Part shown: piece by piece, positions 47,583 through 55,873 of the stretch
Layout: every line of letters begins with the position of its first letter
Numbering within the stretch: the stretch's first letter is position 1
From: Actinomyces sp. ZJ308
Lineage (GTDB): Bacteria > Actinomycetota > Actinomycetes > Actinomycetales > Actinomycetaceae
Direction of reading: 5' to 3'
NCBI RefSeq assembly: GCF_011752065.1
Contig: NZ_JAAIJY010000003.1
Coordinates: forward strand, 1 to 64,000
Length of the DNA: 64,000 nt
The notes under the pieces: model-generated
Database searches by the model: none
What the model was told of the DNA's origin: nothing
What the model saw: only the letters and a program-made list of their open reading frames with translations
Translations under genes and position numbers: made by a program

Positions 47583-47610
47583 GCCCCGCCGATTCGGCGA
47601 GGGCTTTTCT
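47583..47610 (+). terminator. Intrinsic terminator after the tRNA pair
   Basis: GCCC-C-GCCG-ATT-CGGC-GA-GGGC hairpin (47583-47604) followed by TTTTCT, one of the few U-tract terminators in this window. Confidence 0.7.
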
Positions 47611-47653
47611 ATATTCCTGCTCGCGCGCAGGTGTGTGCGGCACAATGCCGGGT

Positions 47654-48298
47654 ATGACTACTGCTGTCCTGGTCAAGGCTCTGGGCGCCTTCTTCGCGAT
47701 CATGAATCCCTTCGTCAACCTTCCGCTGTTCCTGAGCCTGACCCAGGACCAGGACGCCACCACCCAGCGGCGCACAGCGGTTCGCACGACGATCTCCTCC
47801 ACCGTCATGTGCGCCGTCGTCCTTCTCCTGGGGGCGACGATTCTTCGCTTCTTCGGAATCGGTGTCGACGATTTCCGGATCGCCGGTGGGATCGTACTGC
47901 TCATCATCTCCCTGTCCATGCTCAACGGCAGCGGTTCCAGCGCCCACGAGGGAAGCAAGCAGGAGAAGAAGCAGCATGATGCGGCCGGTGGCGGGAACGA
48001 TGTCGCCTTCTACCCCATGACCTTTCCCATCCTCGTGGGCCCCGGAACGATTGCGACCATCATCGTCATCCAGTCCCAGGCCCGAGGGCTTGGCGGGCAT
48101 GCCGCCGTGGCGGCCGCGCTGGCGGCCGTCCTCGTGGCGCTCGGGATCGTCCTCTACTTCTCCTCCAGCATCGGCGCGCGCCTGTCCATGACGATGCGCA
48201 CCATCATGACCCGCCTCATGGGCATGATCCTGGCCTCGATCGCGGTGCAGATGATCGTCGTCGGGATCCAGCACCTCTTCCCCGGGCTGGCCCGCTGA
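47654..48298 (+). CDS. MarC family integral membrane protein
   Basis: 214 residues, about six hydrophobic spans, with the MarC signature FFAIMNPFVNLPLFLSLT near the N-terminus and YPMTFPILVGPGTIATIIVI in the middle. The function of MarC proteins is unknown; the original link with multiple antibiotic resistance was withdrawn. ATG 47654 is chosen to put the first membrane helix at the N-terminus; ATG 47645 is in frame three codons earlier. Monocistronic, between a tRNA terminator and an iron-box gene. Confidence 0.88.
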   Translation: MTTAVLVKALGAFFAIMNPFVNLPLFLSLTQDQDATTQRRTAVRTTISSTVMCAVVLLLGATILRFFGIGVDDFRIAGGIVLLIISLSMLNGSGSSAHEGSKQEKKQHDAAGGGNDVAFYPMTFPILVGPGTIATIIVIQSQARGLGGHAAVAAALAAVLVALGIVLYFSSSIGARLSMTMRTIMTRLMGMILASIAVQMIVVGIQHLFPGLAR

Positions 48299-48348
48299 GA
48301 CGCGCTCCACGTGTGGGCTTCCACGAGGAACTGGCCCCTTGGAGAGTC

Positions 48349-48367
48349 TGAGGGTAGCCTCACCTTC
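48349..48367. promoter_or_regulatory. DtxR/IdeR-like iron box upstream of the 48426 gene
   Basis: TGAGGGTAGCCTCACCTTC agrees with the 19-bp DtxR consensus TWAGGTWAGSCTWACCTWA at 15 positions and is centred about 68 bp before the GTG start. This suggests repression by an iron- or manganese-loaded DtxR-family protein; one such protein is encoded at 56605. Confidence 0.5.
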
Positions 48368-48425
48368 AGATGTTGCCGGGAGCACCCCGCTCCCACGTGC
48401 GGCAACACGGTAGGAAGGTAAGCGT

Positions 48426-49310
48426 GTGACGTCCGTTCAGGTCCCCGACATCATGCAGCGCGCCCGGCGCATGGCCAGGCGTCTCCTGGCCGGCAGCGGA
48501 AGCGCCGCGGTGACGGCATACCGCATCGATCCCTCCGCGCCCGCCGCCTTCGTCGCTCACGCCATGCGGGCCGATGGCCAGATCCTCGTGGCGGCCTGCC
48601 CGTCGCAAGGCACTCCGCTGGCCATCGCGCCCGACGACGTCGCCGTCGACGTTCGACTCGACGTCACCCTTGACGCCGCTGAGCCCGGTGTTCGCATCAC
48701 GGCCGCCACGGCCCACCTGCTCGGCAGCCTGACGTGGGTGGACGGTGAGGACCGTGCCCTGGTCCTGGCCTCCTCGCGAACCCCCGCCTGCCACTGCGCC
48801 ATCGTCGGCGAGGACCCTCTCGAGCGCGTTCGGGAGATCGCCTCGGGGCCCGGCGGGCGCCTGGGCGTCATCTCCTGCGAGCGCGTCATGCTCCACTGCG
48901 TCTCCGGGGTCTCCAGTCACGACATCGAGGAGATTCTTGACCTCTCCGCCGATGCCGGCACGATTCCGTCCTTCTCCTGGAGTCCTCAGGAGGTCATGGA
49001 CGCTCACGAGGCGGTCAGCGCGGTCGGCCAGCTGGGACTGCGCGCCGTCTGCGAGGCCGTGCGCGAGGGGCAGATGCCCGGCTGGACCTGCTCATCGCGC
49101 CCCGCCGTCGGCGTGTGCCCCACGCTGTGGGACAGGACCCTGTGCGTTGACGTCGACGCACACGGAGTGACCCTCATGTCCATCACGGGAGAGGAGGTCA
49201 CTACCCTGGTGGTCTCCTTCCCCGAGGCCCTGGCCAGTGCCGCAGAGGTCGGGCCGGCTCTGGAGCGGCTCGCCTCTCAGGCTCTGCCGCAGCGCCTGGC
49301 TCGTCCCTGA
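48426..49310 (+). CDS. Putative metal-regulated protein with DUF2470-like C-terminus
   Basis: 294 residues, not firmly recognised. Soluble, no signal peptide. Cysteines are spread (CPSQG, CHCAIV, CERVMLHCVS, CPTLWDRTLC). The segment AVDVRLDVTLDAAEPGVRIT and the general layout recall flavin-reductase-like split-barrel proteins, and the final VVSFPEALASAAEVGPALER resembles the end of DUF2470 domains found in heme-iron utilisation proteins; the usual HMNxDH motif is missing. GTG 48426 is preceded by AGGAAGG. Together with the upstream DtxR-like box, a role in heme or iron handling is a reasonable but tentative guess. Confidence 0.5.
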   Translation: MTSVQVPDIMQRARRMARRLLAGSGSAAVTAYRIDPSAPAAFVAHAMRADGQILVAACPSQGTPLAIAPDDVAVDVRLDVTLDAAEPGVRITAATAHLLGSLTWVDGEDRALVLASSRTPACHCAIVGEDPLERVREIASGPGGRLGVISCERVMLHCVSGVSSHDIEEILDLSADAGTIPSFSWSPQEVMDAHEAVSAVGQLGLRAVCEAVREGQMPGWTCSSRPAVGVCPTLWDRTLCVDVDAHGVTLMSITGEEVTTLVVSFPEALASAAEVGPALERLASQALPQRLARP

Positions 49311-49360
49311 CCTCGACGCCTCAGGACGGTTCCGGCCGACTCTTCGCCCAGAGACTGAAA

Positions 49361-49392
49361 CGGGGGATGCCACCATGCGGTGGCATCCCCCG
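49361..49392. terminator. Bidirectional hairpin terminator between convergent genes
   Basis: CGGGGGATGCCACC / GGTGGCATCCCCCG, 14-bp perfect arms around an ATGC loop, midway between the stops at 49310 and 49429. Confidence 0.75.
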
Positions 49393-49428
49393 CTGGCCCC
49401 CAGCCGCTCGAGCTGGAGAGCCTTCCGG

Positions 49429-49707
49429 TCAGCGAACCTCGTAGGTCTTGCAGGAGGCGGTGTCACCGCCGACGCTCACGGCCTCGGCCGTGCACATGAG
49501 GTCCTTGTTGTGAATGCACTCGAGGCGCTGGCAGGCGCCCACGTGCCCCTCGGCCACGGGCAGACCGCCGCGGGCGTCGAGGCTGATGAAGGTGTCACAG
49601 GCCGGTGCGCCGTTGTCGCCACCCACGGTGATGGCGAAGGCGGTGCAGCCCCCGTTGTTGAAGGCGCAGGAGGTGGTGGTGCAGGAGGCGATCTGGGTGA
49701 CGGACAT
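49429..49707 (-). CDS. Small cysteine-rich protein with two DUF1540 domains
   Basis: 92 residues made of two repeats of about 45. Each repeat has four cysteines (C9, C14, C21, C37; C59, C64, C72, C86 approximately) and the DUF1540 pattern of CTAFAITVGGD in the first and CTAEAVSVGGD in the second, ending C-x-T-F/Y. This suggests two small metal (zinc) sites. No signal peptide. Ribosome site AAAGGAAA. Function of the family is unknown. Its own promoter and a long palindrome lie upstream, so it is probably an independently regulated gene. Confidence 0.88.
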   Translation of the reverse strand: MSVTQIASCTTTSCAFNNGGCTAFAITVGGDNGAPACDTFISLDARGGLPVAEGHVGACQRLECIHNKDLMCTAEAVSVGGDTASCKTYEVR

Positions 49708-49748
49708 GATGCTTTCCTTTCGAGCGGACGTGCGCTGCGGACATGAAT

Positions 49749-49777
49749 AACGTAAATCCGCACCCGTGCCCCGGCAA
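49749..49777 (-). promoter_or_regulatory. Candidate promoter of the DUF1540 gene
   Basis: Minus-strand TTGCCG (plus 49772-49777), 17-bp spacer, TACGTT (plus 49749-49754). Transcription start near 49742 gives a 35-nt leader. Confidence 0.5.
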
Positions 49778-49814
49778 CGAAGGACAGCCTGGCCTGCTTG
49801 GTTCGAAATTCAAG

Positions 49815-49834
49815 AACGTTGGAATGACAACGTT
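49815..49834. promoter_or_regulatory. 20-bp inverted repeat upstream of the DUF1540 gene
   Basis: AACGTTG-GAATGA-CAACGTT, perfect 7-bp arms, 38 bp upstream of the candidate -35 box. Operator-like; regulator unknown. Confidence 0.5.
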
Positions 49835-50017
49835 TCAGTGCTTCCGTCGGAGGTGGTGCGGTGCCCGGGTGCCCCTCGAGGGAATATAGGGTTGTGTGCC
49901 GTCGATTTTCGTTATTCCTTGCAGGTAAGGCACGCCTTCACGGAAAAGAGGGGAAGAGCTTGTCTCCTGTATTCCCTCCGAAGCCTTGGCCGCTTCTGCC
50001 TCTGGGTTCACCTGGGC

Positions 50018-50740
50018 TCAGCTGTGCGCGGCGGCCACGGCCAGGCGAAGGGAGTCTGCGAAGCGTGTCTCGCGCTCGGAGGCGCTCATGTCGCCGGAGT
50101 GGTCGAGCAGGTGGTCGGAGACGGTCAGGACCGCCAGTGCCTGCTTGCCGTACTCGGCGGCGACGCCGTAGAGGGCGGCCGCCTCCATCTCCACGCCCAG
50201 CACCCCGTAGGCGGCCAGTGCCTCGGTCTGGCCCTCGGGGGTGAAGTAGAAGTGGTCCCGCGAGATGACCGTACCCAGGTGGACTGTTCCGTCCGTCTGG
50301 GCTCCCTCGCTCAGTGAGGCCTCGTAGGCGGCTCGGGCGAGCTGGAAGTCGGCGACCGCGGAGAAATTGACCCCGGGGATGCGCAGCTGGTTCATGGAGG
50401 AGTCCGTATGGGCGCCGGTGGCCACGATGACGTCGCCGATCCTGACCTTCGGGGAGATGCCACCGGCAGTGCCCACCCGGATGATCCGCTCCACCCCGAA
50501 CTGGCTGAACAGCTCGGTGGCGTAGATCGTGAAGGAGGGCTGTCCCATGCCTGAGCCCATGACGCTCAGCGGTCTGCCGTCAACGGTTCCGGTGAAGCCC
50601 AGCATTCCGCGCACGTCGGTGACCAGGCGGGCGTCGTTCATGAGGGTCTCGGCGATGCGCTGAGCCCGCCTGGGGTCGCCGGGCATGAGGACCGCGGGGG
50701 CGAAGTCGTCCGCTTCCGCGGCAATGTGAGGGGTGGCCAT
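50018..50740 (-). CDS. deoD: Purine-nucleoside phosphorylase, DeoD type
   Basis: Splits purine (deoxy)nucleosides with phosphate in salvage. 240 residues, hexameric PNP-I family: VLMPGDPRRAQRIAE, MGSGMGQPSFTIYATEL, RVGTAGGIS, and VLGVEMEAAALYGVAAEYGK, with catalytic aspartate in LTVSDHLLD. Preceded by GAGAGGAGT. Monocistronic; divergent from metPS. Confidence 0.95.
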   Translation of the reverse strand: MATPHIAAEADDFAPAVLMPGDPRRAQRIAETLMNDARLVTDVRGMLGFTGTVDGRPLSVMGSGMGQPSFTIYATELFSQFGVERIIRVGTAGGISPKVRIGDVIVATGAHTDSSMNQLRIPGVNFSAVADFQLARAAYEASLSEGAQTDGTVHLGTVISRDHFYFTPEGQTEALAAYGVLGVEMEAAALYGVAAEYGKQALAVLTVSDHLLDHSGDMSASERETRFADSLRLAVAAAHS

Positions 50741-50815
50741 GGGACTCCTCTCGGGAGGGCGAGTGGGTGATGGGGCAACGTTCAGTGTGGCACAGGTCGC
50801 GTGAGAAAAGACAGG

Positions 50816-50940
50816 GTGTCACCCCACCTGATGTCCGCATCGTGGACATCGGACGACACATCGTGGTCGCTGGGACTAGCGTCCAGCGACAAAAGGGCCT
50901 GCGACCACTTCGCAGGAAAAGGCGGCCGACGGGTCGCCTT
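50816..50940 (+). ncRNA. Multi-hairpin leader RNA (candidate cis-regulatory element) before metPS
   Basis: Four consecutive stems in about 125 nt: outer GTGTC/GACAC (50816-50820, 50855-50859) enclosing GATGTCC/GGACATC (50830-50836, 50844-50850); a 10-bp stem with one bulged G (50866-50876, 50881-50890; loop TAGC); CCTGCGA/TCGCAGG (50898-50904, 50910-50916); and AAGGCG/CGCCTT (50919-50924, 50935-50940) followed by CGTTTG, terminator-like, 27 nt before the start. I recognise no T-box, SAM, glycine or other known riboswitch consensus. A riboswitch or attenuator for amino-acid uptake is inferred. It may also overlap the divergent deoD promoter. Confidence 0.5.
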
Positions 50941-50967
50941 CGTTTGTGACATCACGGAAGGTTGCTC

Positions 50968-52548
50968 ATGACCTCCAAGACAGGGGAGAGCGAGTCTCTT
51001 CAGGCGCCCCCGCGCGAGCAGTGGAGCGGTCAGCTCGGCTTCCTCGTGGCGGCCATCGGGTCGGCGATCGGGCTGGGTAACATCTGGCGCTTCCCGGGCG
51101 TGGCCTACACCAACGGCGGCGGCGCCTTCATCGTCCCCTACGTCATCGCGCTGCTGGCGGCGGGACTGCCGATCCTCTTCCTCGACTACGCCCTGGGTCA
51201 CCGCTTCCGCGGATCACCGCCGGCGGTCTTCCGGCGCATGTCCTCCAAGTTGGAGTGGCTGGGCTGGTTCCAGGTCTTCATCTGCTTCGTCATCATGACC
51301 TACTACGCGGTGGTCGTGGCCTGGTCCCTGCGCTACATGTTCTTCTCCGTCAACATCGCCTGGGGCGACGACGCCGGAGGCTTCTTCGAGCACTACATCG
51401 GTATGGACCGCCTCGGCTCCGAGGTGGCCTACTCGCCGTCCCTCGTCATGGGGGTGGCCCTTCCGCTGCTGTTCGTGTGGGTCTTCGGCCTGGTGGTGAC
51501 CGCCCTGGGAGTCAGTGGCGGTGTGGAGAGGGCCAACAAGGTCTTCCTGCCACTGCTCGTTCTCATGTTCGCCGCCCTCGTGGTGCGCGCCCTCATGCTT
51601 CCCGGTGCGGGGGAGGGGCTCAACGCCCTGTTCACCCCCAAGTGGTCCGCCCTGCTGGACTACAAGGTGTGGATGGCGGCCCTCGGCCAGATCTTCTTCT
51701 CCCTGTCAGTGGGCTTCGGCATCATGCTCACCTACGCCTCCTACCTCCAGCGCCGTCGCTCCAACCTGGTGGGCACCGGCCTCGTGGCGGGCTTCGCCAA
51801 CTCCTCCTTCGAGCTGTTCGCCGGCATCGGCGTCTTCGCCACCCTCGGATTCATGGCGCACACCCAGGGCATTGGCCTGAGCGACATGAAGATCACCGGT
51901 CCCTCCCTGTCCTTCGTCACCTTCCCCACCGTCATCGCCCAGATGCCCGGAGGGGCGCTGTTCGGAGTGCTCTTCTTCGCCTCCTTCGCCATGGCGGGGC
52001 TGACCTCCTTCATCTCCATCATCCAGGTGGTGGCCGCGGGCGTCGGGGAGAAGCTCGGCCTGACTCCGAAGGCGGCCTCGCTCGTCGTCGGCATCCCGGC
52101 CGCCGTCCTGTCCTTCGTCCTGTTCGCCACCAGCTCGGGCCTGCCGGACCTCGACGTCGTCGACGCCTTCATCAACAACATCGGGGTGGTCTCCTCGGCC
52201 ATCATCATGTGCGTGGCCGTGGCCTGGGTCCTGCGGCGCAGCAGGCTGCTTCAGGACCATCTCAACGCCGTCTCCGAGTCACGGATGATCGGCCTGTGGT
52301 GGCGCGTCCTGGTCGGTGTCGTCGTTCCCGTCCTGCTGGGCTACATGTTCCTCCAGACCCTGTGGACCTACCTGTCTGAGGGTTACGACCCCGAGTCGTA
52401 CTCCAACGGCTTCGTCATGGTCTTCGGCTGGGGGATGCTCCTGCTGGTGGCCCTGTGCACCGCCGTCATGACCCTCATCCCCTGGAAGACCCCGGTGGAT
52501 GAGTTCGAGCCCCTCACGCTCGAGGCCGCTTCCGAGGAGGAGGACTGA
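50968..52548 (+). CDS. metP: Sodium:neurotransmitter symporter family amino-acid transporter (MetP-like)
   Basis: 526 residues, 12 spans, LeuT fold: AAIGSAIGLGNIWRFPGVAY with the Na+-site unwound helix 1, NGGGAFIVPYVIALLAAGLP, and SLSVGFGIMLTYASYL on helix 6. Start is ATG 50968 with GGAAGG upstream. Immediately followed by a small MetS-type gene; MetPS of Corynebacterium glutamicum takes up methionine and alanine with sodium, so the same substrates are likely. Long structured leader upstream. Name given because of the paired small subunit. Confidence 0.85.
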   Translation: MTSKTGESESLQAPPREQWSGQLGFLVAAIGSAIGLGNIWRFPGVAYTNGGGAFIVPYVIALLAAGLPILFLDYALGHRFRGSPPAVFRRMSSKLEWLGWFQVFICFVIMTYYAVVVAWSLRYMFFSVNIAWGDDAGGFFEHYIGMDRLGSEVAYSPSLVMGVALPLLFVWVFGLVVTALGVSGGVERANKVFLPLLVLMFAALVVRALMLPGAGEGLNALFTPKWSALLDYKVWMAALGQIFFSLSVGFGIMLTYASYLQRRRSNLVGTGLVAGFANSSFELFAGIGVFATLGFMAHTQGIGLSDMKITGPSLSFVTFPTVIAQMPGGALFGVLFFASFAMAGLTSFISIIQVVAAGVGEKLGLTPKAASLVVGIPAAVLSFVLFATSSGLPDLDVVDAFINNIGVVSSAIIMCVAVAWVLRRSRLLQDHLNAVSESRMIGLWWRVLVGVVVPVLLGYMFLQTLWTYLSEGYDPESYSNGFVMVFGWGMLLLVALCTAVMTLIPWKTPVDEFEPLTLEAASEEED

Positions 52549-52549
52549 G

Positions 52550-52723
52550 ATGACCGGAACCGCTGTACTCATCATGCTGCTCGCCATCGTCATCATCTGG
52601 GGCGGCCTGGCGGTGTCCATCACCGCGCTCATCTCGCGCGGACGCCGGGAGGATCGTGACGCCCGTGCGGAGGCCTCAGCGCGGGCCCGCGAGCACATGC
52701 TCCACCCCGAGCGGATCGACTGA
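52550..52723 (+). CDS. metS: MetS-type small subunit of NSS transporter
   Basis: 57 residues: one membrane span (AVLIMLLAIVIIWGGLAVSI) followed by a charged cytoplasmic tail (RGRREDRDARAE). The family is required together with MetP for methionine/alanine transport. ATG 52550 lies one base after the metP stop (TGAG ATG). Too short to stand alone as an enzyme; identification rests on size, span and position. Confidence 0.85.
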   Translation: MTGTAVLIMLLAIVIIWGGLAVSITALISRGRREDRDARAEASARAREHMLHPERID

Positions 52724-52816
52724 CCGTCTGCCGTCCGCCGGGAAGAGAGACTGACTCCACCACCCGCCCGGGGCCCGGTTCGGCCGGTTTCCAGACGGGT
52801 GGGCCACAATACGCCT

Positions 52817-53674
52817 ATGACTCAGACTGATGTGAGCCCTCAGACGCTGCCCCGTCTGGTGGCCTTCGACCTCGATGACACGCTGGCACCCTCGAAGTCG
52901 GCCATGCCGCCCGCCATGGCCACGGCACTGAGGCGGCTGCTCGACGTCGTCCCCGTCTGCATCATCTCCGGGGGACAGATAGGGCAGTTCCGCGACCAGG
53001 TCCTGGCTCATCTCGACGCCGACGCCGACGAGTTCTCCCGGCTCCACCTCATGCCCACCTGCGGCACGCGGTACTACACCTACGACCCCTCGCAGGCCGG
53101 GCGGGATGACGATGCGTGGAAGCTGGTCTACGCCAATGACCTGACGCCTGAGCAGATCCGTACCGGCTTCGAGATCGTCGAGGCCCAGGCGCGCCGGCTC
53201 GGCCTGTGGGAGGAGAGGACCTGGGGCGAGATCCTGGAGGACCGCGGCAGCCAGATCACCTTCTCCGCCCTGGGGCAGGACGCCCCTCTGGAGGCCAAGC
53301 GCGCCTGGGACCCGACAGGGGAGAGGAAGGCGGCCCTGCGCGACGCCGTCGCCTCGCTCCTGCCGGAGCTGGAGGTGCGCTCGGGCGGGTCCACGAGCGT
53401 GGACATCACCCTCAAGGGGGTGGACAAGGCCTACGGCATGAAGCGCCTGGCCGAGGTGACCGGCATCGCGCTGGAGGAGATGCTCTTCGTCGGCGACCGC
53501 CTGGACCCCGAGGGCAACGACTACCCGGTCAAGGCCCTGGGCGTTCCCTGCCAGGCCGTGGGCGGATGGCAGGACACCGTCACCTACGTCACCTCCCTGG
53601 CGAGCCTCATCGCCTCCCAGGAGCACAGCGGTGAGGACCACGCCGCCCGGGTCTCGCTGGGCGCCCGTCTCTGA
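52817..53674 (+). CDS. HAD-superfamily IIB hydrolase (phosphomannomutase/sugar-phosphatase-like)
   Basis: 285 residues. HAD motifs: FDLDDTLAPS (motif I), IISGGQ (II), KGVDKAYGMKRLAE (III lysine) and LFVGDRLDPEGNDYPV (IV); cap of type IIB. The MPTCGTRYYTYD segment resembles eukaryotic-type phosphomannomutases and sugar phosphatases. Probably dephosphorylates a sugar phosphate. ATG 52817 chosen; ORF starts six codons earlier without support. The gene lies 8 bp before the metallophosphoesterase gene. Confidence 0.85.
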   Translation: MTQTDVSPQTLPRLVAFDLDDTLAPSKSAMPPAMATALRRLLDVVPVCIISGGQIGQFRDQVLAHLDADADEFSRLHLMPTCGTRYYTYDPSQAGRDDDAWKLVYANDLTPEQIRTGFEIVEAQARRLGLWEERTWGEILEDRGSQITFSALGQDAPLEAKRAWDPTGERKAALRDAVASLLPELEVRSGGSTSVDITLKGVDKAYGMKRLAEVTGIALEEMLFVGDRLDPEGNDYPVKALGVPCQAVGGWQDTVTYVTSLASLIASQEHSGEDHAARVSLGARL

Positions 53675-53682
53675 GGCGGGCC

Positions 53683-55779
53683 GTGGTACCTACAGACACC
53701 GACTCCGGAACCGGCTCCGGCTCTGACACGGGTGCCGACACCGACGCGGGCGCCGGTTCCGGTGCCGTTGTCGCCGATCGTGCCGCCGACCTGCGGGTCG
53801 GACTGCTGAGGGCCGTCCAGCGCTGCGGCGCCCTGGCGCTCACGGTGGTGCTGTCACTGCGGATCTGGTGGCGCCGACGTCGCTCAGGCACCCGTACCGT
53901 GATCGGCACGGCGGCGATGATCCTGTCCTCCAGCATGGTCTCCCTCCTCCTGGGCCTGTCCACGGCGACGGCCTCAGCGCCGGTCGGCCCGCACGAGGCG
54001 ACCTGGTCGACAACCCTGGACTCCACCGTCACCCTGGACCTCGGGCCGCTGGGAACCGCCTCGATGGAGTCGCCCGCGGGCATCCTCGGCGTCAAGGTGG
54101 TCCTGGGTGAGATCCCCGGAGACCCTGCCCCCGACGCCGCCAGCACCGCCAGTGTGGGGCAGTCGTTGTCCTCCGACGCCGCCTCCTACCTCTCGCTCGT
54201 CTCCCACCCCGGCCTGACGATTCGGCAGGGGCTCTACGGCCTGGCGGGGGACGCCCTGCGCCGGGCCGGGGTCGTCGAGGCGATCTTCCTGTGCTGCGTG
54301 GCCGCCTGGCGCCTGGCACCGACGAAGCCTCTGCGGGAGACGGTCCGCGCTGGCGCCTCGCACCGCTGGGCGACGACCGTGGCGGTCTCGGCCGCTGTGG
54401 CCACCGTGGTCTCCCTCCTGGTCCCGGCCACGCGCACGGCCACTGCACACGGCTCGACCCTGTCCGTGCTGGAGGGGACTCCGCTGGCTCAGGCCCGCTT
54501 CTCGGGGCGCATCGCCGACGTCGTCACCGCCTACGGCCCCAAGGCGCGCTCCTTCGTGGAGACCAACAACGACTTCTACGCCAAGGCCGACACCAACCTG
54601 CGCGCCGCCTGGAAGGCCTCCGAGCAGACCGACGGCCTGGTGGACGTCACCGCTGCCGACGGAGAGGTGGACACCGAGGACCTTCAGGCCCGCCTCAAGG
54701 CGGCCTCCGCGAAGACCCTGGTGGAGGCCGGCCCTGCGCCCCGGAACGAGGCTTCCCTGCCTCCTGAGGGCTCGGACGCCACCGTGACGCCGTCGGCCTC
54801 GGCCACCCCCTCGGCCGCGGCGCTGCCGGTGACGGGTGCCCACTCGGTCCCCGAGCGCGGCCGCAAGACGGCCGTGCTCACCACGGACCTGCACTGCAAC
54901 CTCGACGTCATCGCCTTCTCCGGGGTCCTCGACCAGCTCTCCGGCGCGGACGTCCACATGGACGACGGGGACCTGACCATGACCGGCTCCGACCCGGAGC
55001 GCGTGTGCGTGGACGCTCTGACCCAGGCGGTCCCGAGCTCAACCGCGAAGATCGCCACGATCGGCAACCACGACTCCGACGCCACGGCCGCCCGCCTGCG
55101 CTCCCAGGGCTGGACCGTCACCGACGGCTCGGTCCAGAGGGTCGCCGGAATCTCGGTGCTTGGAGACGACGACGCCGAGCGCACGACGACGGCCGGCACC
55201 AAGCCGCGCAGCGGTGAGACCACCGAGCAGATCGCCACTCGCCTGGCCAAGGTCAGCTGCGGACGCACACCGGTCAACGTCGTCCTCATCCACCAGCCGG
55301 CCGCCTTCGACCCGCTCATGAAGGAGGGGTGCGCGCCGCTGCTCCTGGCCGGACACGTCCACGCCGAGCGCGGGATGACCACGGCGATCAGCCCCGAGAC
55401 CGGCAGGCCCGTGAGTGGGATCATCTCCGGCGCAGGGAAGGGCGGCACCTCGCTGGGCTCGGTGACCGAGGACGCCTTCCTCCACGTGATGTCCTTCGAC
55501 TCCACCGGCGCACTGGTGGCCTGGCGGGCGGTCGTCCTTCACCCCGACGCCTCGGTGACGGTGGGGGCCTGGCGGTCGGTTCCCGGCATCGCCCCGGGCC
55601 AGGAGACGGCGACCATGGCCTCGACCCCCGACCCGTCGGCGTCGGCTTCGCAGACGGCACCGGCCGAGACTTCAGGGGAGGCGCCGGCCGACTCCGAGGA
55701 GGCCGCGGGGAGCGAGGACGCGGCGCAGCCGCAGGAGGGCGCCGAGCCTCAGGACCAGGCCGATCTTTCGGACGGGTAG
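53683..55779 (+). CDS. Membrane-anchored metallophosphoesterase
   Basis: 698 residues. N-terminal disordered glycine/serine/aspartate segment, hydrophobic spans near 47-62 and 73-95, a second pair near 200-213 and 228-248, then an extracytoplasmic calcineurin-type phosphoesterase from about 400: TTDLHCNLD (motif I), DDGDLT (II), IGNHDSD (III), LIHQP (IV) and GHVHAE (V). C-terminal Ser/Thr/Pro/Glu-rich tail. All metal ligands are present. Substrate unknown; similar membrane phosphoesterases act on phospholipids or cell-wall precursors. GTG start 9 bp after the HAD gene. Confidence 0.88.
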   Translation: MVPTDTDSGTGSGSDTGADTDAGAGSGAVVADRAADLRVGLLRAVQRCGALALTVVLSLRIWWRRRRSGTRTVIGTAAMILSSSMVSLLLGLSTATASAPVGPHEATWSTTLDSTVTLDLGPLGTASMESPAGILGVKVVLGEIPGDPAPDAASTASVGQSLSSDAASYLSLVSHPGLTIRQGLYGLAGDALRRAGVVEAIFLCCVAAWRLAPTKPLRETVRAGASHRWATTVAVSAAVATVVSLLVPATRTATAHGSTLSVLEGTPLAQARFSGRIADVVTAYGPKARSFVETNNDFYAKADTNLRAAWKASEQTDGLVDVTAADGEVDTEDLQARLKAASAKTLVEAGPAPRNEASLPPEGSDATVTPSASATPSAAALPVTGAHSVPERGRKTAVLTTDLHCNLDVIAFSGVLDQLSGADVHMDDGDLTMTGSDPERVCVDALTQAVPSSTAKIATIGNHDSDATAARLRSQGWTVTDGSVQRVAGISVLGDDDAERTTTAGTKPRSGETTEQIATRLAKVSCGRTPVNVVLIHQPAAFDPLMKEGCAPLLLAGHVHAERGMTTAISPETGRPVSGIISGAGKGGTSLGSVTEDAFLHVMSFDSTGALVAWRAVVLHPDASVTVGAWRSVPGIAPGQETATMASTPDPSASASQTAPAETSGEAPADSEEAAGSEDAAQPQEGAEPQDQADLSDG

Positions 55780-55873
55780 GGCGCAGACGGCCCCTTGTGG
55801 CATACGCTCGCACCCTGATCACCCCACAACGCCCAGAAGAACTGATGACGCACCACCGGTGAGGAGACTGACG

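Larger units (their letters stand above)
49708..50017. other. Intergenic region between DUF1540 gene and deoD
   Basis: Contains the DUF1540 promoter and palindrome. A weak DtxR-like sequence (GCAGGTAAGGCACGCCTTC, about 13 of 19 consensus positions) lies at 49921-49939. No gene seen. deoD ends here from the right. Confidence 0.45.

Noticed and set aside
50816-50940. Known SAM, glycine or T-box riboswitch before metPS
   Set aside because: Core sequences of those classes were looked for and not seen; only the multi-hairpin shape is present.
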